DNA of 64,000 nt from Caryophanales bacterium UBA5026 (GCA_002416285.1 DICM01000006.1:4849-68848); one strand, 5' to 3'; positions 49,928-57,427 are shown, counted from the first letter of the stretch. Numbers and translations: made by a program. The notes: generated by a model from the sequence alone, not told the origin.

Positions 49928-50329
49928 ATGAATCAAAATATCGCTGCTGAAATAGCACTTGAAGTAATTGGTAGTAACAATTTTGCACTAATCGGAACTG
50001 TAAATCAAGCAGGAAATCCGAATATTAAAGCTTTAGTGAAGATTAAAAACGATGGATTAAAAAGATTTTACTTTAATACACAGATTGGTTCTGTAAAAGT
50101 AAGTCAAATGAAAAACCATAAAGAAGGGTGTGTATATTTCTTTGATGGAATGCGTCATATTGGTATTTTATTAGAAGGAGAATTTAATATTATTAACAAT
50201 GTTGATGCAGGAATCTCAGAGATTTACCAGGCCGTAGCAATCGATCAATTTAATCTATGTACAGTTGAATTCGTAACAAAAACAGTTAGTGTTTATAAAG
50301 ATTATGAAACTGAAGTGTTTAATGTATAA
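49928..50329 (+). CDS. Pyridoxamine 5'-phosphate oxidase-fold flavin-binding family protein
   Basis: 133 residues, split-barrel fold. NNFALIGTVNQAGNPNIKAL (about 17-36) and FYFNTQIGSVKVSQMKNH (about 47-64) match the FMN-binding start of PNPOx-like proteins, as does the later VYFFDG...GILLEGE. Small members act as flavin reductases, heme-degrading or general stress proteins (compare GSP26); which one cannot be decided. Own promoter (TATAAT at 49901) and AGGAGGT before the ATG. Confidence 0.78.
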   Translation: MNQNIAAEIALEVIGSNNFALIGTVNQAGNPNIKALVKIKNDGLKRFYFNTQIGSVKVSQMKNHKEGCVYFFDGMRHIGILLEGEFNIINNVDAGISEIYQAVAIDQFNLCTVEFVTKTVSVYKDYETEVFNV

Positions 50330-50383
50330 CATTGCTTTCTAATTTATTATTACTGTTTTGATTTATACAACTAGATACTTTAC

Positions 50384-50412
50384 AAACCAGTTATTTACTG
50401 GTTTATTTTTTA
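50384..50412 (+). terminator. Rho-independent terminator
   Basis: AAACCAGT-TATTT-ACTGGTTT followed by A and T's. Confidence 0.75.
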
Positions 50413-50455
50413 ATAATTATTCTTTCAAAAAGACATCTTTAAAAAGGAGGTTGTC

Positions 50456-50926
50456 ATGGGAAAATTAGGATTCTCTTATATTGGCCTAGTATATTTGATG
50501 ATGCTTGCAATACCAAATATTATTTGGACAAAACATTTACCGAAAGACTATAGTAGTGTAAACGAGAATAAGATACTGGCTTCATTTGAGAAAATAGGGC
50601 AGGTACTTGTTAGCACAGTTTCTTTGATATTCGTCGATTTTAATTTAAAACCATTTTCATTATGGTATGTATGGTTGTTTTTATCATTTTTCTTTATGAT
50701 AATGTATGAACTATGGTGGGTACGCTATTTTAAAAGTAAACAATATTTATCAGATTTTTATAGTAGCTTTCTTGGTATTCCTGTTGCTGGAGCGACTTTA
50801 CCTATTATTGCTTTTTTCTTATTAGGTATTTATGGAAAGAATATATTCCTCATTCTTTCAATTATAATATTGGGTATTGGGCATATTGGAATTCATTTAG
50901 AACATTTAAAATTAATAAAAAAGTGA
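50456..50926 (+). CDS. Uncharacterised membrane protein, four helices
   Basis: 156 residues with helices at about 5-22, 45-62, 70-88 and 105-150 (probably two). The N-terminal GFSYIGLVYLMMLAIPNIIWTK followed by LPKDYSSVNENKIL looks conserved from other Bacillota hypothetical proteins, in which P-N-I-x-W-x-K and a following Glu recur, but no function is known. AAGGAGG before ATG. Ends in an overlapping terminator, so it is a single-gene unit. Confidence 0.6.
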   Translation: MGKLGFSYIGLVYLMMLAIPNIIWTKHLPKDYSSVNENKILASFEKIGQVLVSTVSLIFVDFNLKPFSLWYVWLFLSFFFMIMYELWWVRYFKSKQYLSDFYSSFLGIPVAGATLPIIAFFLLGIYGKNIFLILSIIILGIGHIGIHLEHLKLIKK

Positions 50927-50939
50927 TTTCACTTTTTTT
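50917..50939 (+). terminator. Rho-independent terminator overlapping the gene end
   Basis: AAAAGTGA-TT-TCACTTTT with further T's; covers the stop codon. Confidence 0.75.
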
Positions 50940-50980
50940 ATTATGTGTTATAATATTCTTAAGAATAGGATCGTGATCAT

Positions 50981-51184
50981 ATGGTAGATAACTACGATGA
51001 TATCGAGATATTAGATTTCGATGACGATATTGAAATCTTAGATTTTGATGATGACCTAATTGATACAGAAGAAATCAATGGTAAACAAGGCTTTATTCAT
51101 ACCTTGTTATCAGCATTTTTTGTCGGTTTTACGGTTGGAGTAGGGATTACTGTTCTATTTTATATATTTCATTTAATTTTTTAA
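50981..51184 (+). CDS. Small single-pass membrane protein with a duplicated acidic motif
   Basis: 67 residues. Residues 5-25 hold two copies of IEILDFDDD, a cytosolic strongly acidic head (15 Asp/Glu in the first 33), followed by one membrane helix at about 42-66 (LLSAFFVGFTVGVGITVLFYIF), so the tail is anchored at the C-terminus. Not a family I recognise. GATCGTGAT precedes ATG weakly; a TATAAT lies at 50947. The stop codon is two bases before tRNA-Leu, so the two are almost surely on one RNA. Confidence 0.6.
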   Translation: MVDNYDDIEILDFDDDIEILDFDDDLIDTEEINGKQGFIHTLLSAFFVGFTVGVGITVLFYIFHLIF

Positions 51185-51185
51185 T

Positions 51186-51270
51186 GCAAGAGTGATGGAA
51201 TGGTAGACATGCAAGTCTCAGACGCTTGTGGCATAAAACCGTGTGGGTTCAAGTCCCATCTCTTGCACCA
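51186..51270 (+). tRNA. tRNA-Leu (anticodon CAG)
   Basis: 85 bases with encoded CCA. Acceptor GCAAGAG/CTCTTGC, anticodon stem CAAGT/GCTTG (T-G closing) with loop CTCAGAC (anticodon CAG), long variable arm as required for Leu, T-arm GTGGG-TTCAAGT-CCCAT, discriminator A. Confidence 0.9.
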
Positions 51271-51330
51271 TTTAATTTATATACGAACATTGTCTATTAT
51301 TTAGGTTGGGTTGCAGTTTATAAATCATTA

Positions 51331-51360
51331 AAATAGTGTCTGAAAAAGACACTATTTTTG
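51331..51360 (+). terminator. Rho-independent terminator after tRNA-Leu
   Basis: AAATAGTGTC-TGAAAAA-GACACTATTT, a 10-bp stem, then TT-G. Confidence 0.85.
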
Positions 51361-51461
51361 AAGAAGATTTTGGATTTAAACCGCATCTCCTAATTTGTGG
51401 GAATGAAAATTCAAAAATAGTTCAAATTATGATATAATTTGATTAGTAAGGAGAAACTATT

Positions 51462-52061
51462 ATGAATAAGAAATTAGGAATTTATGGCTCTATAATTAAC
51501 GGAATTTCTATATTTTCATTTGCACTATCTATGATCTTTGATTTCCACTTTGGTAGTTATTTATCAAGTATGTTTATTGCTTTAGGGTTTATTTTAATGA
51601 TTAGCTCCTTTTGCTATTATTGCAAAGACGAATATAAATCAGCCGGATATACCTCGCTTATTTTTGCAGCTATCTATGTTACTTTTATTCTTTCAATTTA
51701 TTTTGCACAGTTAACATCCATAAGACTTGATAATCTAAATGAACAAGCAATACAAATTCTCGATTATCAAAAATTTGGTTTATTTTTTAATTATAATTTA
51801 CTTGGATATGGTATAATGGCGCTTTCTACATTTTTCATTGGATTGACTATTGAAATAACAAATAAATTAGATAGATGGTTGAGAAGGTTATTACTTATCC
51901 ATGGTGTTTTTTTCATCAGTGGACTTATTATACCTATGATTGGATTATTTAATTCTGATATGCAAGGAGCGAATTGGATAGGAACTGTTGTATTAGAATT
52001 TTGGTGTGCTTATTTTATCCCAATTAGTATTTTCTCTTTCTTACATTTTAAAAACAAATAG
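51462..52061 (+). CDS. Uncharacterised six-helix membrane protein (DUF998-like)
   Basis: 199 residues with six hydrophobic segments (about 5-22, 32-50, 62-82, 108-128, 140-160, 170-195). Length and topology recall the DUF998 family, but I see no decisive motif. Hydrophilic loops are short except about residues 83-105. AAGGAG before ATG and TATAAT at 51433-51438. No neighbour in the same unit. Confidence 0.5.
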   Translation: MNKKLGIYGSIINGISIFSFALSMIFDFHFGSYLSSMFIALGFILMISSFCYYCKDEYKSAGYTSLIFAAIYVTFILSIYFAQLTSIRLDNLNEQAIQILDYQKFGLFFNYNLLGYGIMALSTFFIGLTIEITNKLDRWLRRLLLIHGVFFISGLIIPMIGLFNSDMQGANWIGTVVLEFWCAYFIPISIFSFLHFKNK

Positions 52062-52194
52062 TTTCTATTGCATGCATTAAATTTGAAGATAACATCTTAA
52101 TATAAAAGAAGAAATCAATTTTAGACAATATTTGTTTTAAATACAATTAGGTTATTAGCAGTTGACTTTTGTTATTAGAAAGGAACTAAAGATT

Positions 52195-52404
52195 ATGAGT
52201 AAATATGATTTGTTATGGAAATATTTAAAGAAACAAAATAAGGAAAATTATAAATTATCTTATGAGGAAATCAAAGATATTTTAGGTTTTGATATAGATC
52301 ATTCTTTTTTAACTTATAAAAAAGAAGCAAAAGAATATGGATATGAAGTTGGTAAAATTTCGATGAAAGAAAAGACTGTCTTATTTAATAAGTTAGAGAA
52401 TTAA
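52195..52404 (+). CDS. Small cytosolic protein, DUF7662-like
   Basis: 69 residues: KYDLLWKYLKKQ at the start, then LSYEEIKDILGFDI and a charged end. This order (YDxLWxYLxxQ ... LSFxEIExILG) is that of short domains found alone or attached to restriction-modification and regulatory proteins. The frame extends to a TTG at 52162; ATG 52195 has AAGGAACT upstream. Function unknown. Confidence 0.55.
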   Translation: MSKYDLLWKYLKKQNKENYKLSYEEIKDILGFDIDHSFLTYKKEAKEYGYEVGKISMKEKTVLFNKLEN

Positions 52405-52420
52405 AATACAGGTTAAAACA

Positions 52421-52453
52421 AAAACAAAATATGAATATTTATTTTGTTTTTTT
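52421..52453 (+). terminator. Rho-independent terminator
   Basis: AAAACAAAATA and TATTTTGTTTT pair around TGAATATT, with more T's. Confidence 0.7.
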
Positions 52454-52549
52454 ATATTTAATAAATACTATAGAGAAAAAAACAGATTAATTATAATTTT
52501 AAGATAGAACGGATTGAATTTCTGATACAATAATATTAGAGGTGTTGGC

Positions 52550-53482
52550 ATGGTAGAAAAAATATTACAAACAAGTAAATATGTATCAGACAATTCCAGT
52601 TATGTGAGTATTGATAAAGAAAAAATAAAAGAATTAATTATAGCAAATAATTTTAAAACTATAAAACATTGGTTAGCTAGTAATCCTTGTTGTATATTAG
52701 ATCTAAAAGTTGATGAAATAATTAACTTTTTAATAATTTTTGACTCGATTGATTGCTCTTTTTGGGGTCATCCTAAGTGGACAATTGAAACTGAAGTAGG
52801 ACAACTGGATGGCGCCTTTGCTCTTATGTATTCATTATTAAAACTTAGAAATGAACATGAGGATTTAAATTTTGAAAAAATAACATATGAAGAATTTTCT
52901 AAGGCATTACAAGGAAATGTTGAAATTCCATTATTGAAAGAGCGTTACCATATTGTTAAACAGGTAAGTAAAATTATCAACGATAGGATGGAAGGTAATT
53001 TTTACGAATATATTAAGGATATTGTAAATGATGAAAAATTATTTGAAATAATTATCAACAATTTTCCGAGTTTTACAGATACAAGAAATTATCAGGATAA
53101 GGAAATTTATTTTTATAAACTTGCTCAATTATTAGTATCTGATATACTCCATATAAGAGAACTAAAAGAATCAATCACAGTTGACTATTCACATTTAGTT
53201 GGGTGTGCCGATTACAAAATTCCACAAGTATTAAGAAACCTTGGAGTGTTGGTTTATAATGCAGAACTTTCTGATTTAGTTGACAATGGCATAATGCTTG
53301 ATGAAAATTCTACTTATGAAGTTGAAATTAGAGCAAATATGATTATAGCACTTTATGAAATAAAACAAGCATTGAATGACAATATTTCTTTAATAAACAT
53401 AAATGATATAATATGGTTGCTCGGACAAAACAAAGCCAATAATTCAAAGCCATATCATTTAACTAGAACTTTATCTTATTAG
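52550..53482 (+). CDS. Queuosine salvage protein (queuosine 5'-phosphate N-glycosylase, Qng1/DUF2419 family)
   Basis: 310 residues. Family blocks: CSFWGHPKWTI (about 69-79), HLVGCADYKIPQVLRNLGVLVY (about 218-240) with the catalytic Asp in CADYxxPQ, and YEVEIRANMIIALYEI (about 262-278). Qng1 frees the base queuine from queuosine 5'-monophosphate so that it can be used for tRNA modification. No other queuosine gene (tgt, queA, preQ1 transporter) is in the window. It stands alone, with GAGGTGTTGGC before ATG. Confidence 0.82.
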   Translation: MVEKILQTSKYVSDNSSYVSIDKEKIKELIIANNFKTIKHWLASNPCCILDLKVDEIINFLIIFDSIDCSFWGHPKWTIETEVGQLDGAFALMYSLLKLRNEHEDLNFEKITYEEFSKALQGNVEIPLLKERYHIVKQVSKIINDRMEGNFYEYIKDIVNDEKLFEIIINNFPSFTDTRNYQDKEIYFYKLAQLLVSDILHIRELKESITVDYSHLVGCADYKIPQVLRNLGVLVYNAELSDLVDNGIMLDENSTYEVEIRANMIIALYEIKQALNDNISLININDIIWLLGQNKANNSKPYHLTRTLSY

Positions 53483-53501
53483 ATAATAAAGTACATCATT
53501 A

Positions 53502-53530
53502 TTGGTTTTTTAGATAGATTAATGTATACT
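53502..53530 (+). promoter_or_regulatory. Sigma-A promoter of the leader peptide/MFS efflux unit
   Basis: TTGGTT at 53502-53507, 17-base spacer, TATACT at 53525-53530; 136 bases before the efflux gene, leaving a long leader. Confidence 0.7.
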
Positions 53531-53551
53531 ATATTAATGAGAGGTGTTAAT

Positions 53552-53578
53552 ATGCAATCAGCTAAATTAAGAAAATAA
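53552..53578 (+). CDS. Leader peptide MQSAKLRK, probable macrolide-responsive arrest peptide
   Basis: Eight codons and TAA, behind a good site (GAGAGGTG, 6 bases before ATG). The peptide contains Lys5-Leu6-Arg7, a +X+ motif at which macrolide- or ketolide-bound ribosomes stall; the leaders of erm(D)-type genes and of mef(E) (with MRLR) use the same rule. It lies 88 bases before the start of a Mef-like efflux gene. A hairpin begins two bases after its stop codon. Too short to prove by coding statistics; the call rests on position, binding site and motif. Confidence 0.6.
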   Translation: MQSAKLRK

Positions 53579-53580
53579 TT

Positions 53581-53671
53581 GCGAATTGATTCGTGATTAT
53601 TGAGATATTCATTAATTATTTTCAATTCGCAGCAAGATATCAAATATGATTATAAGGAGAAAATTAATGAA
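53581..53671 (+). promoter_or_regulatory. Candidate attenuator between leader peptide and MFS gene
   Basis: GCGAATTGA (53581-53589) pairs with TCAATTCGC (53622-53630). Inside that loop TTCATTAATT (53608-53617) is the exact complement of AATTAATGAA (53662-53671), which contains the MFS start codon ATG 53667. The same segment also matches ATTAATGA at 53534-53541 near the leader start. Exclusive pairings could mask or free the start. No T run, so translation is more likely controlled than termination. Confidence 0.5.
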
Positions 53672-54881
53672 AAAAAGAGAAGAATGGAAAAAAACATTTA
53701 CAAAAATTATGATTGGACAATCGATATCACTTATTACGAGTTCAATTGTTCAATGCGCAATTATATGGTATATAACCTATGAAACAAACTCAGCCTTTTG
53801 GTTATCATTGTCCACGTTGATAGGTTTTCTACCACAAGGTATCTTAGGTTTATTTATCGGAAGTTTTATTGATCGAAATAACCGTAAAAGAATTATGATA
53901 TATTCAGATTCATTTATTGCTTTTGTCAGCTTAATCATGGTTATTTATGGATTCTTTAATAATTTACCTATATGGTTAATTTTTATCTGTCTAGGCTTAC
54001 GAAGTGTAGGGGCCGCATTTCATAGTCCGTCGTTACAAGCATCAATTCCGCTAATTGTTCCAGAGGAGAGTATGCTTCAATATTCCGGTTATAGTCAGTC
54101 CTTGCAGTCCTTGAGTTTGATTATCAGTCCAGCTATTGCTGCATTACTTTACGGGAAAATGAATCTCTCTTACATAATTCTATTGGATGTAATTGGGACA
54201 ATTATTGCTGTATTTACTTTACTTATTAGCAATATACCAAATCCAAGAATAGAATCCCAACAAAAAGAGAATTTCTTAAATGAAACCAAGCAAGGATTAA
54301 AATTAATCGTTAATAATAAGTTAGTAAGATATATTTTTATAATCATTACTATTTATACGTTATTATATATGCCGATTAGTTCACTATTTCCTTTGATGAC
54401 AGTATCCTATTTTGAGAAAACAACATTTCATGCTGGTGTTGTAGAAACCGTATTTGCAATTGGAATGTTAATTGGTGGATTCATTTTAGCTAATACGAAA
54501 TTATTTCGAAACAAAAGAAAAAATATGATTATATCTATTTTGATTATGGGAATAGCCATATTTATTTCTGGTATTGTAACTAAAAATATGTATTGGATTT
54601 TTGTTATTTTGAGTTTTATAATGGGATTTAGCGGACCAATTACTCAAGGAACAATTACAACAGTGTTTGCAGAACAGATTGATCCTAATTATTTAGGAAG
54701 ATTATATTCTAATTATATGAGTTTAACAGTATTAATAATGCCAATTGGACTATTAATATCAGGAAGCTTGGCAGATGTTGTCAAAATTAACAATTGGTTT
54801 TTAATAACTGGTATGTTGGTTATGACAATATCAACCTATATGATCACAAATAAAATATCATTTGACAAGGAAAAACAGTAA
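53667..54881 (+). CDS. MFS efflux transporter, Mef(A)/macrolide-type
   Basis: 404 residues, 12 helices, close in length to Mef(A) (405). Shared stretches: IGQSISLITSSIVQCAIIWYIT at the start, DRNNRKRIMIYSD between helices 2 and 3 (motif A), RSVGAAFHSPSLQA, GYSQSLQSLS, SPAIAALLY and PEEMLQ-like VPEES. So it is in the DHA3 group with macrolide exporters. AAGGAG 10 bases before ATG 53667; an upstream in-frame ATG at 53646 is not favoured. Its leader with a Lys-Leu-Arg peptide suggests induction by a ribosome-targeting antibiotic. The actual substrate is not shown by sequence. Confidence 0.82.
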   Translation: MKKREEWKKTFTKIMIGQSISLITSSIVQCAIIWYITYETNSAFWLSLSTLIGFLPQGILGLFIGSFIDRNNRKRIMIYSDSFIAFVSLIMVIYGFFNNLPIWLIFICLGLRSVGAAFHSPSLQASIPLIVPEESMLQYSGYSQSLQSLSLIISPAIAALLYGKMNLSYIILLDVIGTIIAVFTLLISNIPNPRIESQQKENFLNETKQGLKLIVNNKLVRYIFIIITIYTLLYMPISSLFPLMTVSYFEKTTFHAGVVETVFAIGMLIGGFILANTKLFRNKRKNMIISILIMGIAIFISGIVTKNMYWIFVILSFIMGFSGPITQGTITTVFAEQIDPNYLGRLYSNYMSLTVLIMPIGLLISGSLADVVKINNWFLITGMLVMTISTYMITNKISFDKEKQ

Positions 54882-54933
54882 ACTATATTAAAAATTTGAT
54901 ATGCTTTTATATTTATTAAGAAATTGAAATTTG

Positions 54934-54970
54934 AAAATAACCTAATTCAGTTATGAAAAGGTTATTTTTT
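54934..54970 (+). terminator. Rho-independent terminator after the MFS gene
   Basis: AAATAACC and GGTTATTT pair around a 17-base loop, followed by TTTT. Confidence 0.7.
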
Positions 54971-55417
54971 ATTTTATTTATTATATTTTCAAGTAAATTT
55001 TTACTAAATCTCCTTCTAATTTCTGTCTTTTAAGCTAAAATTTGAAAATAGTTTTTTTAGACTCTACTCATAAAAACTAAGTGAAAAAGAGAACGCAGTT
55101 TATCAGCATGCATTAACAGAAGCGGTTGCTATCGCATATTTAATGGGTAAAGGTTACGATTACTATGTAGCTTGGCAAATGGTTGAAGCATGGTGGAGAC
55201 CTCAAGGAACACCATTACCTCAAATGTATTAAGACAAAAATTACAATCTAATCTATTCACCAATAAAAAATAGTTAAGAATAAGCCGAATACTTATTTGC
55301 CTGATTTACCGACTGTATCTAATTTTAGGTAACAGTCCTTTTAATTTTATATAATTTAGTCATAATTTTGTATAATAATTCTTTTATGATTTATACTAAA
55401 AAATAAGGAGGCATAGA
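54971..55417 (+). other. Intergenic region with a gene remnant
   Basis: No intact gene in about 450 bases. The remnant at 55074-55232 is described separately. The last 60 bases hold the promoter of the next gene (TATAAT at 55371-55376) and AAGGAGG. The rest shows no clear structure. Confidence 0.4.
55074..55232 (+). pseudogene. C-terminal remnant of an unidentified gene
   Basis: 52 codons before a TAA, with no start codon after the preceding in-frame TAA (55071-55073). The encoded text is clearly protein-like, not random AT-rich sequence: it includes NAVYQHALTEAVAIAYLMG, then GYDYYVAWQMVEAWWRP and ends PLPQMY. Three Trp within 10 residues are unusual in this genome. No ribosome binding site. 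I do not recognise the family; Trp/Tyr-rich short proteins of this kind are sometimes spore-coat related, but that is a guess. Confidence 0.5.
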
Positions 55418-55699
55418 ATGAAGAATAATTTTATGAATAACAATATTGATGATATGGATAATAATATTAATACTAATTTAACAGATTCTGATGGATATGG
55501 GGATATCGATAATAACCAAAATACTGCTAGAATCTCAACAAGTAATGATAATGATGCTAGTTTGTTTGCGGCAAATAACTTATATCGAAAAACAGCAGAT
55601 AATTTAGCTTTTGCAGAAGCACTTGTCGATGAAAAACCATTAAGAACAGAAAAAACAGCTGAATTAGAAAGAAAAGAATCAGAAGATAGAACAGAATAA
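55418..55699 (+). CDS. Asn/Asp-rich low-complexity small protein
   Basis: 93 residues, unknown family. The first half is Asn- and Asp-rich (NNNIDDMDNNINTN), the second half helical and charged, ending in REST-like acidic/basic repeats (ERKESEDRTE); no Cys, no membrane segment. AAGGAGG precedes ATG. Predicted to be disordered. Its own promoter and terminator show that it is a real unit. Confidence 0.6.
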   Translation: MKNNFMNNNIDDMDNNINTNLTDSDGYGDIDNNQNTARISTSNDNDASLFAANNLYRKTADNLAFAEALVDEKPLRTEKTAELERKESEDRTE

Positions 55700-55721
55700 T
55701 ATCATATAAAGCTAACTTAAA

Positions 55722-55749
55722 AGAGACTTGCAAATACAAGTCTTTTTTT
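55722..55749 (+). terminator. Rho-independent terminator
   Basis: AGACTTG-CAAATA-CAAGTCT followed by six T. Confidence 0.85.
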
Positions 55750-55804
55750 ATTAAAAAATGATTTCTAATATATATGTTTATGGATAATATCCTCTATAAG
55801 ATAA

Positions 55805-56131
55805 CTATTGCATTCTTCTTTTGATTTCATCAATTTCTCGCTGTAAGGCAGCAATCATTTTAGCCATCATCTGGATTTGGCATTCATGATTATCTATGGT
55901 TTGTTGACTATCACCATCAAATGACTCATTGATGGTCTCATCATTGCTTTCTCCACGTTCAGCTAATAGTGCTTTATAATACCCGTTAGTACAGAGAACC
56001 TGTGCAACTAGCATAAGCCAGTTACCTAAGGTATTTTGTTCGATAGCAGTTGAATCATCTAATAGAAGATATCCAACTGCTACAGCGCTTAAAGTAAAGA
56101 TTTCAGGAGGTACATCTGGTATATACTTCAT
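55805..56131 (-). CDS. Uncharacterised protein with hydrophobic N-terminal half and C-terminal coiled coil
   Basis: 108 residues. IPDVPPEIFTLSAVAVGYLLLDD, then NWLMLVAQVLCTNGYYK give two amphipathic or membrane-associated helices; residues about 60-82 are acidic and flexible; about 83-108 (QIQMMAKMIAALQREIDEIKRRM) is a short coiled coil. GGAGGCATAAC before ATG on the minus strand. I do not know the family. Single gene, convergent to nothing nearby. Confidence 0.58.
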   Translation of the reverse strand: MKYIPDVPPEIFTLSAVAVGYLLLDDSTAIEQNTLGNWLMLVAQVLCTNGYYKALLAERGESNDETINESFDGDSQQTIDNHECQIQMMAKMIAALQREIDEIKRRMQ

Positions 56132-56324
56132 AAAGTTATGCCTCCTTCTACTTTTTTTCTATCCTAGCATTTCTATTTGAAATGTGATAAAAGTATTCTT
56201 TTCTCTTCCATTATATGATAGTTTTATAAAAATATAAATTTTGACACGAGCAAACAATGATTAACTCAAGTAATTTTTGCTACTCAGAAACGTTGATTGA
56301 AAATATAATATAGTGAGGTGTGAG

Positions 56325-56462
56325 ATGTATCTGATAGAAATTTTAATTGGTATTGTAATGACAGTACTTTGCACTTTCATATTTATTTTTATAATTCGTG
56401 ATTTGAATAAGAGTATTGCAATGTTTCATTTTATATTTGATTTTATTTTTAATCGTAAATAA
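56325..56462 (+). CDS. 45-residue single-pass membrane peptide
   Basis: MYLIEILIGIVMTVLCTFIFIFIIRD, then a basic-aromatic tail (NKSIAMFHFIFDFIF, NRK). One membrane helix. GAGGTG lies 6 bases before ATG 56325, with a -10-like TATAAT at 56304-56309, and a terminator follows at once, so it looks like a genuine small gene. The helix-plus-basic-tail form recalls type I toxin peptides, but no antisense RNA promoter is evident. Confidence 0.5.
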   Translation: MYLIEILIGIVMTVLCTFIFIFIIRDLNKSIAMFHFIFDFIFNRK

Positions 56463-56497
56463 AACAATAATATGCGATATATAATATTGTTTTTTTA
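56463..56497 (+). terminator. Rho-independent terminator of the small membrane peptide
   Basis: AACAATA and TATTGTT pair around a T/A-rich loop, then TTTTTT. Confidence 0.65.
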
Positions 56498-56555
56498 TAG
56501 TATTGAATATAATTTTTAAAGGAGTACATGAAAAATTATAGAAAAGAGGTAGTAA

Positions 56556-56864
56556 ATGAAATTTAATTTTGAACTTTTATTAAACATATTATGGATAGCT
56601 ACTATTTGCCAAGTTTTAGCCCTCGTCACTACACAAAAATTCAAATCATTAAGATTAGTCCGAAAAAGTTGGCAAGTAATTTTATTTAATTTTACTTTAA
56701 ATATGATTTTATCCATTTCCTTTTGTTTAACCTTCACAAATTTAACAATATTATCCTCGCTATGGGTTGGATTTTTTAGTTTTATTGGAGCGGATACTAT
56801 TTATAAAACGTTAGAAGAAAAGAAATTAATGAGAAGGTTAAGCGAATTTAACTTATATAAATAA
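56556..56864 (+). CDS. Small membrane protein, three helices, holin-like in size
   Basis: 102 residues with helices at about 8-25, 42-62 and 66-84 and a basic tail (EEKKLMRRLSEF). Size and topology are like holins or small uncharacterised membrane proteins; there is no endolysin or other phage gene near, so a holin role is not supported. ATG preceded by AAAGAGGTAGTAA. Function unknown. Confidence 0.5.
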   Translation: MKFNFELLLNILWIATICQVLALVTTQKFKSLRLVRKSWQVILFNFTLNMILSISFCLTFTNLTILSSLWVGFFSFIGADTIYKTLEEKKLMRRLSEFNLYK

Positions 56865-56907
56865 ACTTTATTTATTTTTGAATTAAAAAAATGAAGATAA
56901 AATGACA

Positions 56908-56948
56908 AAAAGTTTTTAAATCTATTAGATGTTTAAAAATCTTTTTTG
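56908..56948 (+). terminator. Rho-independent terminator
   Basis: AAGTTTTTAAA-TCTA and TAGA-TGTTTAAAAATCTT pair imperfectly, followed by TTTTT. Confidence 0.5.
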
Positions 56949-56993
56949 TTTCTTTTCATATTGGAGTTGCATATACTAAATTGGCGAATATTA

Positions 56994-57022
56994 TTGACAA
57001 TTTAATTTAATAACGTTATACT
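56994..57022 (+). promoter_or_regulatory. Sigma-A promoter of the cad operon
   Basis: TTGACA at 56994-56999, 17-base spacer, TATACT at 57017-57022. Confidence 0.8.
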
Positions 57023-57030
57023 ATGAATAG

Positions 57031-57046
57031 TTGAACAGATATTCAA
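57031..57046 (+). promoter_or_regulatory. ArsR/CadC-type operator
   Basis: TTGAA-CAGATA-TTCAA contains TGAA-N6-TTCA, the core bound by CadC/CzrA/SmtB regulators, and covers the expected transcription start nine bases after the -10. Confidence 0.65.
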
Positions 57047-57064
57047 TTAAGAAAGGCGGTTTGT

Positions 57065-57427
57065 ATGTCTAAAAATGAATTCGCATGTGATTGTAATATT
57101 ATCCATCAAGATGTTGTCGATAAAGTAACAAATGACTTCCCATCTCAAAAACAATTTGATAAAGTGAGTGCTTTTTTTAAAATATTAGGAGATAGTACAA
57201 GATCAAAAATAATATGGTCGCTAGAGCAATCAGAAATGTGTGTATGCGATATTGCTAATGTATTAAACATGTCAAAATCTTCTGTGTCCCACCAGTTGAA
57301 AACACTTCGAGAAGCAGGATTTGTCACTTATAGAAAAGTTGGAAAAACAGTTTATTATTCATTAGTGGATGATCATGTAAAAAGATTGTTCTTATTAGGT
57401 ATGGAACATATCAATCATGAAAAATGA
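57065..57427 (+). CDS. cadC: CadC-like ArsR-family metal-sensing repressor
   Basis: 120 residues. Winged helix with MSKSSVSHQLKTLREAGFV. Metal ligands of the CadC alpha-3N site are all present: Cys8 and Cys10 in the N-terminal arm and Cys59 and Cys61 in MCVCD on helix 3, which binds Cd/Pb/Bi/Zn. The alpha-5 zinc site (D-x-H and H-x-x-H near residues 101-118) is also present. It should repress this operon until metal binds. First gene, with operator and promoter just upstream; AAAGGCGG before ATG. Confidence 0.87.
   Translation: MSKNEFACDCNIIHQDVVDKVTNDFPSQKQFDKVSAFFKILGDSTRSKIIWSLEQSEMCVCDIANVLNMSKSSVSHQLKTLREAGFVTYRKVGKTVYYSLVDDHVKRLFLLGMEHINHEK

Noticed and set aside
56325..56462. Type I toxin-antitoxin module
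   Set aside because: The peptide has a suitable form, but I see no convergent antisense promoter or repeat partner, so it is listed only as a small membrane peptide.
56556..56864. Phage holin
   Set aside because: Topology alone fits; there is no lysin or other phage gene nearby.
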